Assembly: GCA_023406915.1 (NCBI GenBank)
Contig: JAEXTR010000127.1
Location: 1-12,043, forward strand
Direction of reading: 5' to 3'
Length of the DNA stretch: 12,043 nucleotides
Source: Bacteroidota bacterium
GTDB lineage: Bacteria; Bacteroidota; Ignavibacteria; Ignavibacteriales; Ignavibacteriaceae
The notes below the pieces were generated by a model, which was given only the letters and a program-made list of their open reading frames with translations, searched no databases and was not told the DNA's origin. Below, piece after piece: positions 1 to 6,801 of the stretch. The position numbers and the translations under genes were made by a program. Numbering within the stretch: position 1 is the first letter of the stretch; each line of letters opens with the position of its first letter.

Positions 1-229
1 CTTTGCTGAATCCTTCTTTATCACAAATTTCTTCAAGCTTTTGATCCATCAAAGCCTCAAGCTCGGCTTCAGACTTCCCGCTGAAAGCTTCACCTACCAG
101 TGAAAAAGCAAGCTGCATGGATATCTCAGCATACTTCTCATCAGACATCTCTTTGCATCCGCATGATTGCAGGAGCAGAGACGAAAGAGCCATGAGGGCT
201 ACCGCTGCGATGATACCAAATCTTTTCAT
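1..229 (-). CDS. Small lipoprotein of unknown function (3' end cut off by window edge)
   Basis: The N-terminal 76 codons are present and the gene runs off the left edge. The protein begins with K2 and R3, then a hydrophobic stretch (about residues 5-20) ending in L-L-Q-S-C, with the cysteine at residue 23. This is a good signal peptidase II lipobox, so the protein is probably exported and lipid-anchored. The visible mature part has C23 and C25 close together, then a charged, helix-prone segment rich in Glu, Lys and Met. I recognise no family, and no function can be assigned. The ATG at 229-227 was chosen because the signal peptide starts there. An upstream ATG at 240 opens only a four-codon reading frame that stops in an ATGA overlap with this start. 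No strong Shine-Dalgarno is visible. The gene is separated by 157 bases from the ahcY terminator at 387-419 and probably has its own promoter. Confidence 0.8.
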   Translation of the reverse strand, partial: MKRFGIIAAVALMALSSLLLQSCGCKEMSDEKYAEISMQLAFSLVGEAFSGKSEAELEALMDQKLEEICDKEGFSK

Positions 230-312
230 TGTTTACTCATAAAAATTATATTCTTACACTATGCAATATAGGAATCTTTTATCGTATGTTGGTTTTTTGA
301 AATATAAACGAC

Positions 313-332
313 AATCAGTAAGGTAACTGATT
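313..332. repeat. Perfect 7-bp inverted repeat in the lipoprotein upstream region
   Basis: AATCAGT (313-319) and ACTGATT (326-332) are perfect reverse complements around a 6-base centre. They lie 84-103 bases upstream of the lipoprotein start. No T tract follows on the minus strand, and on the plus strand only a few T residues follow, so it is a poor terminator. It could be an operator for a dimeric regulator, a weak hairpin, or chance. The surrounding 230-386 stretch shows no gene. On the minus strand, a TATAAT-like hexamer occurs at 250-245, close to the lipoprotein start. Confidence 0.3.
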
Positions 333-386
333 TTGAAATCTGGTGGAAAGTAAAATATAGGATTGGGTTAGTCAGTGTATGGAGAC

Positions 387-419
387 AAAAAAAGAGGCTG
401 CCCTTTTCAGAACAGCCTC
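387..419 (-). terminator. Intrinsic terminator of the metK-ahcY operon
   Basis: Read on the minus strand, GAGGCTG (419-413) pairs with CAGCCTC (400-394). The stem can extend by two T-G pairs and one C-G pair, leaving a six-base TGAAAA loop. Seven T residues follow directly (393-387). It begins 27 bases after the ahcY stop codon and is correctly oriented for that gene. It is the only classical Rho-independent terminator I can see in the window. Confidence 0.9.
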
Positions 420-446
420 CGGAATAACTCTTATCCATTAAGATAA

Positions 447-1724
447 TCAGGTTCCTGCAGAATAATCATCCATGTAAAGTTTCTGTTCTTCTGTTAACTC
501 ATCAATCGCATAGCCGATTGTCTGAAGCTTGATTCCAGCAATGTGCTGATCCTGTTCTACAGGAATATCATGAACGGTATTTTCAAGCTTGATGCCAGCT
601 TTATGAGCATCAGCAAGACGGATTTGGCTCATAAACTGGTTAGCAAATGACATATCCATTACTTCGCTCGGATGACCTTCCGCTGCTGCCAGGTTAACAA
701 GTCTTCCTTCAGCAAGTACGTACACGCGGTTGCCGTTGTGCAGAACATATTCTTCATTATTTGCACGAACTGTTCTCTTGCTCTTTGATACAGCAGCCAG
801 ATCATTCAGATTAAGTTCGCAGTCATAGTGACCTGTGTTGCAAACTACAGCACCATCCTTCATGGACTCAAAGTGACGTTTTACGATAACATCTTTTACG
901 CCAGTGGCAGTAATAAAGATATCGCCGATTTTTGCAGCTTCATCCATAGGCATTACCTGATAACCTTCAAGCACTGCCTTTAATGCAGCGGTTGGCTTGA
1001 CTTCAGTGCAGATAACATTGGCACCCATCCCTGCTGCACGCTTTGCAACGCCGGAACCGCAATGACCAAAACCTGCCACAACAAAGTTCTTGCCAGCGAG
1101 CAGAACTGAAGTTGCACGAAGAATACCGTCAATGGAGGACTGACCCGTACCAAACACGTTGTCAAAATCCCACTTGGTTTCAGCATCATTTACAGCAATT
1201 ACAGGGTAGGTGAGCTTACCATCAGCTGCCATGGCACGCAGACGATGAACACCTGTTGTGGTTTCTTCTGTACCGCCAATGATATCCTTGGCAAGTTCAG
1301 GGAATTTGTTGTGTACGGTGAAAATAAGGTCTGCACCATCATCAAGAGTAAGATTAGGTTTCATATCGAGTGTACGTTCGATGCACCAGTAGAACTCTTC
1401 AACGTTCATACCGTGCCATGCATAGATTTCCGTACCGTTCTTTGCAAGTGCGGCTGCAATGTCATCCTGAGTTGAAAGAGGGTTGCATCCGCTCCAGCTA
1501 ACCTGTGCACCGGCAGCTTCCAGAGTTTCAACCAAAACGGCAGTTTCTTTTGTTACGTGCAAGCAACCAGCAATTTTATATCCGGTAAGAGGTTTGGTTT
1601 CTGCATACTTTTTGCGGAGTGACATCATCACAGGCATGCGAGACTCTGCCCACTCAATTTTCATCCTTCCCTGTTCGGCAAGGGTGATATCTTTTACTTT
1701 GTATTTTCCTTGAATGTAATCCAT
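447..1724 (-). CDS. ahcY: Adenosylhomocysteinase (S-adenosyl-L-homocysteine hydrolase)
   Basis: This cytoplasmic NAD-dependent enzyme splits S-adenosylhomocysteine into adenosine and homocysteine, relieving product inhibition of methyltransferases. The 425 residues carry the family hallmarks: G-C-L-H at 53-56 (substrate His56), the aspartate loop DDGADL at 128-133, EETTTG at 153-158, K184 and D188 in TKWDFDN (matching the human catalytic Lys186/Asp190), the Rossmann loop GFGHCG at 218-223 with E241 after the next strand, NTGHYD at 296-301 (the His301 equivalent), and GHPSEVMDMSF at 350-360. It is of the shorter, archaeal/Thermotoga-like type: it ends in SAGT and lacks the C-terminal Lys/Tyr tail of the eukaryotic enzyme. 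The start is supported by AAAGGA five bases upstream. It lies 18 bases downstream of metK, probably in one transcript, and ends at the terminator at 387-419. Confidence 0.97.
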   Translation of the reverse strand: MDYIQGKYKVKDITLAEQGRMKIEWAESRMPVMMSLRKKYAETKPLTGYKIAGCLHVTKETAVLVETLEAAGAQVSWSGCNPLSTQDDIAAALAKNGTEIYAWHGMNVEEFYWCIERTLDMKPNLTLDDGADLIFTVHNKFPELAKDIIGGTEETTTGVHRLRAMAADGKLTYPVIAVNDAETKWDFDNVFGTGQSSIDGILRATSVLLAGKNFVVAGFGHCGSGVAKRAAGMGANVICTEVKPTAALKAVLEGYQVMPMDEAAKIGDIFITATGVKDVIVKRHFESMKDGAVVCNTGHYDCELNLNDLAAVSKSKRTVRANNEEYVLHNGNRVYVLAEGRLVNLAAAEGHPSEVMDMSFANQFMSQIRLADAHKAGIKLENTVHDIPVEQDQHIAGIKLQTIGYAIDELTEEQKLYMDDYSAGT

Positions 1725-1742
1725 TCTGTTCCTTTCGGGTTA

Positions 1743-2891
1743 TTACTTTTTTAAATATTTGCTAAACTTCGGAACCAGGTCAAGTGCCTCCCAGGTGAAT
1801 TCTTTTTCAGTTCTTCCGAAGTGACCATAAGCGGCAGTCTTCTTGTAGATAGCGCGGTCAAGTTGTAAATGCTTCCTGATATTTCTAGGTGTCAGGCTGA
1901 ATTCTTTGCGGATCATTGCTTCGATTTCAGCATCAGAAATTACACCGGTGCCTCTTGTATTGACAAAGATGGATACAGGTTCAGCAACACCGATAGCATA
2001 AGAAACCTGAAGCATGCACTCTTTTGCAAGCTTTGCTGCTACAATATTCTTTGCGAGATAGCGGGCTGCGTATGCGGCACTGCGGTCAACTTTTGAAGGG
2101 TCTTTTCCGGAGAATGCTCCGCCACCATGAGGTGCCCATCCGCCATACGTATCAACAATAATCTTGCGTCCGGTAAGACCAGAATCTCCATGAGGTCCGC
2201 CAATTTCGAATTTACCGGTGGGGTTGACATAGATTTTAGTATTCTTATCCAGGTACTTTGCAGGAATAACAGGTTTAATGATGTGTTCGATTACATCCTT
2301 CTTAATCTGTGCCTGTTTTACGTTGCCATCGTGCTGTGTAGAGATAACGATTGCGTCAACACGACGTGGCTTGTGGTTATCATCATATTCAATAGTAACC
2401 TGTGACTTTGAGTCGGGACGCAGGTAAGGCATCAGCTGATTCTTCTTCTTTCTTACATCAGCAAGTTTCTTAACCAGTTTATGTGCGTACATAATAGGCA
2501 TAGGCATTAATTCAGGTGTCTGATCACAAGCGTAACCGAACATCATTCCTTGATCACCAGCTCCATCACGGTCAACACCCATTGCTATATCAGGTGACTG
2601 TGAGTGGATGGCATTCATGATACCGCAGCTGTTGTAGTCAAATTGATACTCTGCTTTGGTATAGCCGATTTCTTTAATTGTATCTCTGACAATCTGCTGA
2701 ATATCTATGTAAGCTTTTGTTGTGATTTCACCTGCAACAACTACCATACCGGTAGTAACCATGGTCTCGCACGCTACCCGTGCACCCGGGTCCTCTTTGT
2801 AGATTGCGTCTAATACTGCATCGGAAATGGCATCACAAACTTTATCTGGATGTCCTTCTGACACTGATTCTGATGTAAAGTAGTAAGGCAT
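1743..2891 (-). CDS. metK: S-adenosylmethionine synthetase (methionine adenosyltransferase)
   Basis: MetK joins methionine and ATP to give S-adenosylmethionine, releasing phosphate and pyrophosphate, in the cytoplasm. At 382 residues it has the usual bacterial length. Visible motifs are GHPDK at 13-17 (ATP site), GAGDQG at 110-115 (first family signature), FEIGGPHGDSGLTGRK at 228-243, and the glycine-rich phosphate loop GGGAFSGKDPSKVDRSAAY at 256-274 (second signature). The ATG is preceded by AAAGGA about ten bases upstream. The ten bases GAAAGGAACA around this site are identical to those in front of ahcY, though the spacing to the start differs. The gene lies 35 bases downstream of the nucleotidyltransferase and 18 bases upstream of ahcY, so SAM synthesis and SAH removal are probably co-transcribed. 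I see no SAM-sensing riboswitch before it. Confidence 0.98.
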   Translation of the reverse strand: MPYYFTSESVSEGHPDKVCDAISDAVLDAIYKEDPGARVACETMVTTGMVVVAGEITTKAYIDIQQIVRDTIKEIGYTKAEYQFDYNSCGIMNAIHSQSPDIAMGVDRDGAGDQGMMFGYACDQTPELMPMPIMYAHKLVKKLADVRKKKNQLMPYLRPDSKSQVTIEYDDNHKPRRVDAIVISTQHDGNVKQAQIKKDVIEHIIKPVIPAKYLDKNTKIYVNPTGKFEIGGPHGDSGLTGRKIIVDTYGGWAPHGGGAFSGKDPSKVDRSAAYAARYLAKNIVAAKLAKECMLQVSYAIGVAEPVSIFVNTRGTGVISDAEIEAMIRKEFSLTPRNIRKHLQLDRAIYKKTAAYGHFGRTEKEFTWEALDLVPKFSKYLKK

Positions 2892-2926
2892 TGATATTTG
2901 TTCCTTTCTGAATGAACAGATATGTT

Positions 2927-3904
2927 TTAATAAAATTCTAATTCAGAAGAATCACCCATGTTGATTCTCTTATAATTGCCACGGATTAATGATTTATTCC
3001 CGATGATTGAATTTTCAAGAAGGGAGCGTTCGACGGTGGCAGCGTTCCCAATAATCGAATCTTTAATGATACTATCCCTGATTACCGCGCCGGCACCAAT
3101 CGATGTGAATGGACCAATGACTGAACCTTCCACTGTGGCAGTTGGATCAATAAACACGGGTGGAATAAGTGTAACACCTTGAATTGGCTGAGTTGAATCA
3201 AGTTTGTTGAGAATATACCGGTTGGTTTCAAGTAGTGTTTCGGGTTTTCCACAATCGAGCCACCCGTCTACAGGGAAGGTGGTGAATGGTTCTCCCTGCT
3301 GAATCATCATTTGCAATGCATCCGTTAACTGAATCTCTCCACGGGTACGCATATCATTTTCCACCATATAGGTAAGACTCTTAAGTAACTTTTGAGAGTC
3401 TTTGATATAATATAGTCCCACAAGGGCAAGATTTGAAACCGGTTTGCTGGGCTTCTCAATGAGTTGTTTAATGTTACCGTTTTCCATAAGAGCTACACCG
3501 AACCGGCTTGGGTCATCAACGGTTTTAACACCAAGTGCAGATATCGGGGAAGAGAATACCTGCTCAAGATTAAAATCAAATACGGTATCACCTAAAACAA
3601 TAAATATTTCTTTTTCGTCAAATGTGCTGCCGGCTGTATAAATCGCATGACCCAGTCCATCGAGGCTTTTCTGCTCAATAAAATCAGTGCGAAGATTAGG
3701 ATAGCTTGTCTCCACATACTCTTTAATCAAATCACCCAAATGACCTGTAACAAAGGTGGCCTTATCAACGCCAGCAGTGATCATCTTATCAAGGATATGT
3801 CCGAGTATGGGTTTGTTGCCGACTTGAAGTAAAACCTTCGGGATGGAGTAGGTGTGCGGTTTTAATCTGCTTCCCAGTCCTGCAACAGGGATAATTGCTC
3901 GCAT
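2927..3904 (-). CDS. Sugar-1-phosphate nucleotidyltransferase with left-handed beta-helix tail
   Basis: The N-terminal part is a GT-A-like nucleotidyltransferase that would make an NDP-sugar from NTP and a sugar 1-phosphate. It shows AGLGSRLKP at 8-16 with the phosphate-contacting R13, P22-K23, GLGHA at 83-87, GD at 105-106 (metal Asp), EKP at 150-152, RGEIQLTDAL at 188-197 and WLDCGKPETL at 215-224. Residues about 247-306 contain hexapeptide-like repeats (S-V-I-G, S-I-I, S-I-I-G spacing) that form a left-handed beta-helix. This architecture matches long-form glucose-1-phosphate thymidylyltransferases and related uridylyl- or guanylyltransferases. The sequence alone does not settle the base or the sugar. 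No acetyltransferase active site is evident, so it is not a full GlmU. It is the first gene of the apparent operon with metK and ahcY. The start has only a weak purine-rich upstream stretch. Confidence 0.88.
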   Translation of the reverse strand: MRAIIPVAGLGSRLKPHTYSIPKVLLQVGNKPILGHILDKMITAGVDKATFVTGHLGDLIKEYVETSYPNLRTDFIEQKSLDGLGHAIYTAGSTFDEKEIFIVLGDTVFDFNLEQVFSSPISALGVKTVDDPSRFGVALMENGNIKQLIEKPSKPVSNLALVGLYYIKDSQKLLKSLTYMVENDMRTRGEIQLTDALQMMIQQGEPFTTFPVDGWLDCGKPETLLETNRYILNKLDSTQPIQGVTLIPPVFIDPTATVEGSVIGPFTSIGAGAVIRDSIIKDSIIGNAATVERSLLENSIIGNKSLIRGNYKRINMGDSSELEFY

Positions 3905-3975
3905 TCTTTTTCGCTAATTGGTTGTATTCAAAACATCAAATCTAGAGAAATTCCTTGTGCAGAACAAATCATAAC

Positions 3976-4019
3976 TGTTTACATTGCAATATGATAAGAG
4001 AATTATTTTGAGGTAAACA
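3976..4019. promoter_or_regulatory. Inverted repeat and ATTGCAAT palindrome in a divergent promoter region
   Basis: The 115 bases between the divergent starts at 3904 and 4020 must hold promoters for both directions. TGTTTAC (3976-3982) and GTAAACA (4013-4019) are perfect reverse complements, and the right arm ends at the base before the ATG. The left arm is followed directly by the 8-bp palindrome ATTGCAAT (3983-3990). If transcribed, the long-range pairing would close around the Shine-Dalgarno GAGG (4010-4013) of the downstream gene. It may be an operator or a translation-control hairpin, but arms this short could be chance. I found no clear -35/-10 pair. Confidence 0.3.
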
Positions 4020-4979
4020 ATGCAGATCACAACTTCGGTTACAGAACTGTTTCATATAGAGTACCCCATTATTCAGGCTGGCATGGTTTGGGTGTCGGGT
4101 CATAAACTTGCTTCAGCAGTTTCAAATGCCGGTGGACTTGGGCTGATAGGTGCTGGATCTATGAAACCTGATCTTTTGCGTGAGCATATCCATCTTTGCC
4201 GTCAGGAAACAACAAAACCATTCGGAGTAAATGTTCCATTGCTTCGGGGTGATGCTGCTGATCTGATCAGTGTTGTAACTGAAGAAAAAGTCCCCATCGT
4301 GTTTACCGCTGCAGGCAGTCCTGCAAAGTATATTGAGTCATTAAATAAAGCTGGTTGTAAAGTGGTACATGTTGTTTCTTCTGTCAAGCAGGCGCTCAAA
4401 GCTCAATCGGCTGGCTGTGATGCTGTGGTTGGTGAAGGAGTTGAAGCAGGCGGACACAATGGTGCAGATGAAACAACAACCCTGTGTCTTATTCCTGCAA
4501 TGTTGTCGGCGGTCACGATACCAGTGATTGCGGCGGGCGGCATCGCCACTGGTTCTCAGATAGCTGCCATGCTTGCCTTAGGTGCCGCAGGAGTGCAGAT
4601 CGGTTCAAGATTTGCTGCTACCGTGGAATCGTCAGCACATCCTGCCTATAAACAGGCAGTTATAGAGGCTGGTGATGGTGGCACTTTACTTGCTTTCAGG
4701 AAGACAGGAATGATACGGATGATCCGGAATGATTTTGCGCTCAGAGCGTCTAACGCAGAACTACAAGGGGCATCCCCTGAAGAATTAAAAGAAATACTTG
4801 GCGAAAAACGGGAAAGACGTGGGATATTTGAGGGTGACATCAAAGAAGGTGCCCTCGAGGCGGGTCAGTCTTCCGCGCTGATAGTAGATCTTCCTGCAGT
4901 ATCGGTATTAATGGATTCTTTAGTCACACATTGTGCTCAGGCACTCAGAACTCTTCAGGGAAAGGTGAGTGGTTTATAG
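4020..4979 (+). CDS. FMN-dependent FabK-type enoyl-ACP reductase / nitronate monooxygenase family protein
   Basis: This 319-residue protein is a TIM-barrel flavoprotein of the family that includes enoyl-ACP reductase II (FabK) and nitronate monooxygenase. Signatures are YPIIQAGMVWV at 15-25 (FMN site), AGGLGLIGAG at 37-46, PFGVN at 67-71, EGVEAGGHNG at 139-148 with the conserved active-site His146, PVIAAGGIA at 168-176 and GVQIGSRF at 191-198 (FMN phosphate site). The full-length pattern, including the C-terminal EGALEAGQSSALI segment, resembles FabK more than short nitronate monooxygenases. A role in the last step of fatty-acid elongation is therefore plausible, but automatic annotation could equally say nitronate monooxygenase, and substrate cannot be read from sequence. 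GAGG seven bases before the ATG supports the start. Its TAG stop shares a base with the GTG start of the next gene, suggesting translational coupling. Confidence 0.88.
   Translation: MQITTSVTELFHIEYPIIQAGMVWVSGHKLASAVSNAGGLGLIGAGSMKPDLLREHIHLCRQETTKPFGVNVPLLRGDAADLISVVTEEKVPIVFTAAGSPAKYIESLNKAGCKVVHVVSSVKQALKAQSAGCDAVVGEGVEAGGHNGADETTTLCLIPAMLSAVTIPVIAAGGIATGSQIAAMLALGAAGVQIGSRFAATVESSAHPAYKQAVIEAGDGGTLLAFRKTGMIRMIRNDFALRASNAELQGASPEELKEILGEKRERRGIFEGDIKEGALEAGQSSALIVDLPAVSVLMDSLVTHCAQALRTLQGKVSGL
4961..4969 (+). promoter_or_regulatory. Ribosome binding site that supports the GTG start of the esterase
   Basis: AAAGGTGAG lies inside the end of the FabK-like gene, nine bases before the GTG at 4979-4981. 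It supports that GTG as the start rather than an in-frame ATG further upstream (4931) or the one at about 5000. The resulting M-K-V start is also the normal beginning of the signal peptide. Confidence 0.6.
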
Positions 4980-6424
4980 TGAAAGTAATTCTTCTCTTCA
5001 TGTTGTTGTGTATACAGGTGTTGGCACAACCTCAGTTCTTACAGTTTGTAGCAAAAGTGAATGCAATCTCTGATAACACCTTAAAAATGGCTGCGGTTGA
5101 TTCATTTATGGCTGCGCAACAGTCTTCAGGGTTTCCTGCCCAGGAAGATTCCTTCGCAATTTTTATCAGAAGATCATCTGCAACAACTGTTTCAGTGGCA
5201 GGTGATTTCAATAATTGGAGCGCAACTGCTTCAGTGCTTTTGAAGTTGAATGGGACAAATTTCTTTTACTCTGTAAAAGCGTTCGAGTATCACGCAAGAC
5301 TTGACTACAAGTTTGTTGAAAACGGTTCGAACTGGATTCTTGATCCGCTCAATCCCCGGACAGTGAATGGTGGGTATGGACCAAATTCTGAACTGGCAAT
5401 GTCAGGATATATCCAGCCGTGGGAAATTGTCTTCAATCCATCTATCCCTGCGGGTACTATCACGAATCGCACTGTGTACAGTCCAATTGTGTCCCGTACA
5501 TATCAACTCAGGATATATACTCCACCTGGATATAACCCGTCTTCAGAAAAACGTTACCCAACAGTTTATTTCCAGGACGGAGCTGAGTATGTTACGCTCG
5601 CTTCTGCTGTAGTCGTCATCGATAATCTGATAGCTGCCAGACTGATAGAACCCATAGTTGCAATATTTGTAGTACCGAACAACCGTAATGATGAGTATGC
5701 AGGCAATACGCGGGACCTTTACCGGCGGTTCATGGCTGAGGAACTTGTTCTATATATTGACTCGGTGTACAAAACGGATGCTGCTGCCAATAGACGACTT
5801 GTGTTGGGAGATTCGTTCGGGGGAAATATTTCTGGTCTCATTAGTCATTATCATCCGGATATCTTTGGCAATTGTGGACTGCATTCAGGAGCGTTCTGGC
5901 CCAATAATTACGAAACATACAACCTGCTGACACAGGCACCGTATAATGGTGTGAGGTACATTTCGGTGTGGGGCACCTATGAGTCACTCTGGAGCAATAT
6001 GCGATCATTTCGTGATATTATAAAAACGAAGGGAAATGAGTTTATCTGGAGTGAGTTGCCCGAAGGTCACAGTTGGGGATTGTGGCGCGCCAATATTGAT
6101 ATTATGCTGCAAGCATGCTTCCCGCCTCAACCACTGAGTGTGCAAGATAAGATTACAGCAAAGTCTTTTGCTCTCAGCAAGAACTATCCCAATCCATTTA
6201 ACCCCTCAACCTCATTTACGGTAGAACTACCAGAAAGAATGTCTGGAAGTATCATGATATACAACAGTCAGGGAGAAGAGGTGGAAAAACTATTTGAGGG
6301 ACAACTTAATCAGGGAATAACACAATTCCGCCTTGATGGTGTCGGGCTTCCGTCGGGAATTTATTTTTGCGTCCTACGTGCCGGAGGAAATAGTGTCACT
6401 CAGCCTATGGTGCTCATGAAATGA
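4979..6424 (+). CDS. Exported esterase (Fes/esterase D type) with E-set domain and T9SS sorting tail
   Basis: The protein has 481 residues from the GTG start. Residues 1-17 (MKV then a hydrophobic run ending V-L-A-Q) form a signal peptide. Residues about 59-142 resemble a CBM48/glycogen-binding E-set domain, with V-A-G-D-F-N-N-W and L-D-Y-K-F-V. Residues about 155-385 are an alpha/beta hydrolase of the enterochelin-esterase/esterase D family. Nucleophile Ser279 sits in G-D-S-F-G-G and a likely catalytic His364 in E-G-H-S-W. The acid residue is uncertain, with Glu335 in GTYESLW a candidate. Residues from about 395 form a type IX secretion sorting domain opening with NYPNPFNPST (402-411) and ending in a beta-rich tail. 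It is probably secreted or attached to the cell surface. The substrate is unknown; feruloyl or acetyl esters on polysaccharide and siderophore-like esters are all possible. The stop abuts the oppositely oriented STAS gene. Confidence 0.9.
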   Translation: MKVILLFMLLCIQVLAQPQFLQFVAKVNAISDNTLKMAAVDSFMAAQQSSGFPAQEDSFAIFIRRSSATTVSVAGDFNNWSATASVLLKLNGTNFFYSVKAFEYHARLDYKFVENGSNWILDPLNPRTVNGGYGPNSELAMSGYIQPWEIVFNPSIPAGTITNRTVYSPIVSRTYQLRIYTPPGYNPSSEKRYPTVYFQDGAEYVTLASAVVVIDNLIAARLIEPIVAIFVVPNNRNDEYAGNTRDLYRRFMAEELVLYIDSVYKTDAAANRRLVLGDSFGGNISGLISHYHPDIFGNCGLHSGAFWPNNYETYNLLTQAPYNGVRYISVWGTYESLWSNMRSFRDIIKTKGNEFIWSELPEGHSWGLWRANIDIMLQACFPPQPLSVQDKITAKSFALSKNYPNPFNPSTSFTVELPERMSGSIMIYNSQGEEVEKLFEGQLNQGITQFRLDGVGLPSGIYFCVLRAGGNSVTQPMVLMK

Positions 6425-6766
6425 TTACAGGAAACGGAGTTTTGCCGTCTCGGGGTTATCAGCGATTTTGAACACTTTATAAAGTTGGGTGATTTCGAAA
6501 GTTTGCCGTACTTCTGATTTCATTCCACATAATACCATTTGACCTTTTATAGTATTCATGTGCTTATACGTGCTCAGCAGGGCACCTAACATGGAACTGT
6601 CAACAAAGTCGACTGCTGAAAAGTCAATTATCAGTTTCGGGGCTGTTTCCTGATCGATAAGAGAACGAATAAACTGTTTCAGTTCTTCGGCAATAGCTGC
6701 AACAGCCCTGCCAGTATGAAGGGTTACAATTATATGTTCGTTTTGTCTGCTGCCGGAAAAATTCAT
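6425..6766 (-). CDS. Single-domain STAS protein (anti-sigma factor antagonist-like)
   Basis: The 113 residues form one STAS domain, the fold of SpoIIAA/RsbV. The central pattern L-I-I-D-F-S then V-D-F-V-D-S-S-M-L-G-A-L (about 46-63) matches the phosphorylation loop, with Ser57 aligning with the serine phosphorylated in SpoIIAA-type proteins. In that family the unphosphorylated form binds a partner, usually an anti-sigma kinase. No kinase, PP2C phosphatase or sigma factor is encoded nearby, so the partner here is unknown. I chose the ATG at 6766-6764 because AAAGG lies nine bases upstream. A TTG two codons earlier (6772) is an alternative. The gene lies 35 bases downstream of the HDOD gene and is probably co-transcribed. 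Its stop codon begins at the base next to the end of the convergent esterase gene. Confidence 0.87.
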   Translation of the reverse strand: MNFSGSRQNEHIIVTLHTGRAVAAIAEELKQFIRSLIDQETAPKLIIDFSAVDFVDSSMLGALLSTYKHMNTIKGQMVLCGMKSEVRQTFEITQLYKVFKIADNPETAKLRFL

Positions 6767-6801
6767 AACCAAAAACCTTTCATTGGGTTACCTGTATCTT
6801 T

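Noticed and set aside
3905..4019. SAM-type riboswitch leading the metK operon
   Set aside because: I could not find the nested helices or conserved core expected of known SAM or SAH riboswitches; only short repeats are present.
4931..4978. Longer start for the esterase at ATG 4931
   Set aside because: It would place 16 polar residues before the signal peptide and overlap the upstream gene by 49 bases; the GTG at 4979 gives a normal M-K signal peptide with a ribosome site.
6427..6450. Small ACGG / CCGT hairpin near the esterase/STAS junction as a shared terminator
   Set aside because: Only four pairs with no T run, and it lies inside the STAS coding region.
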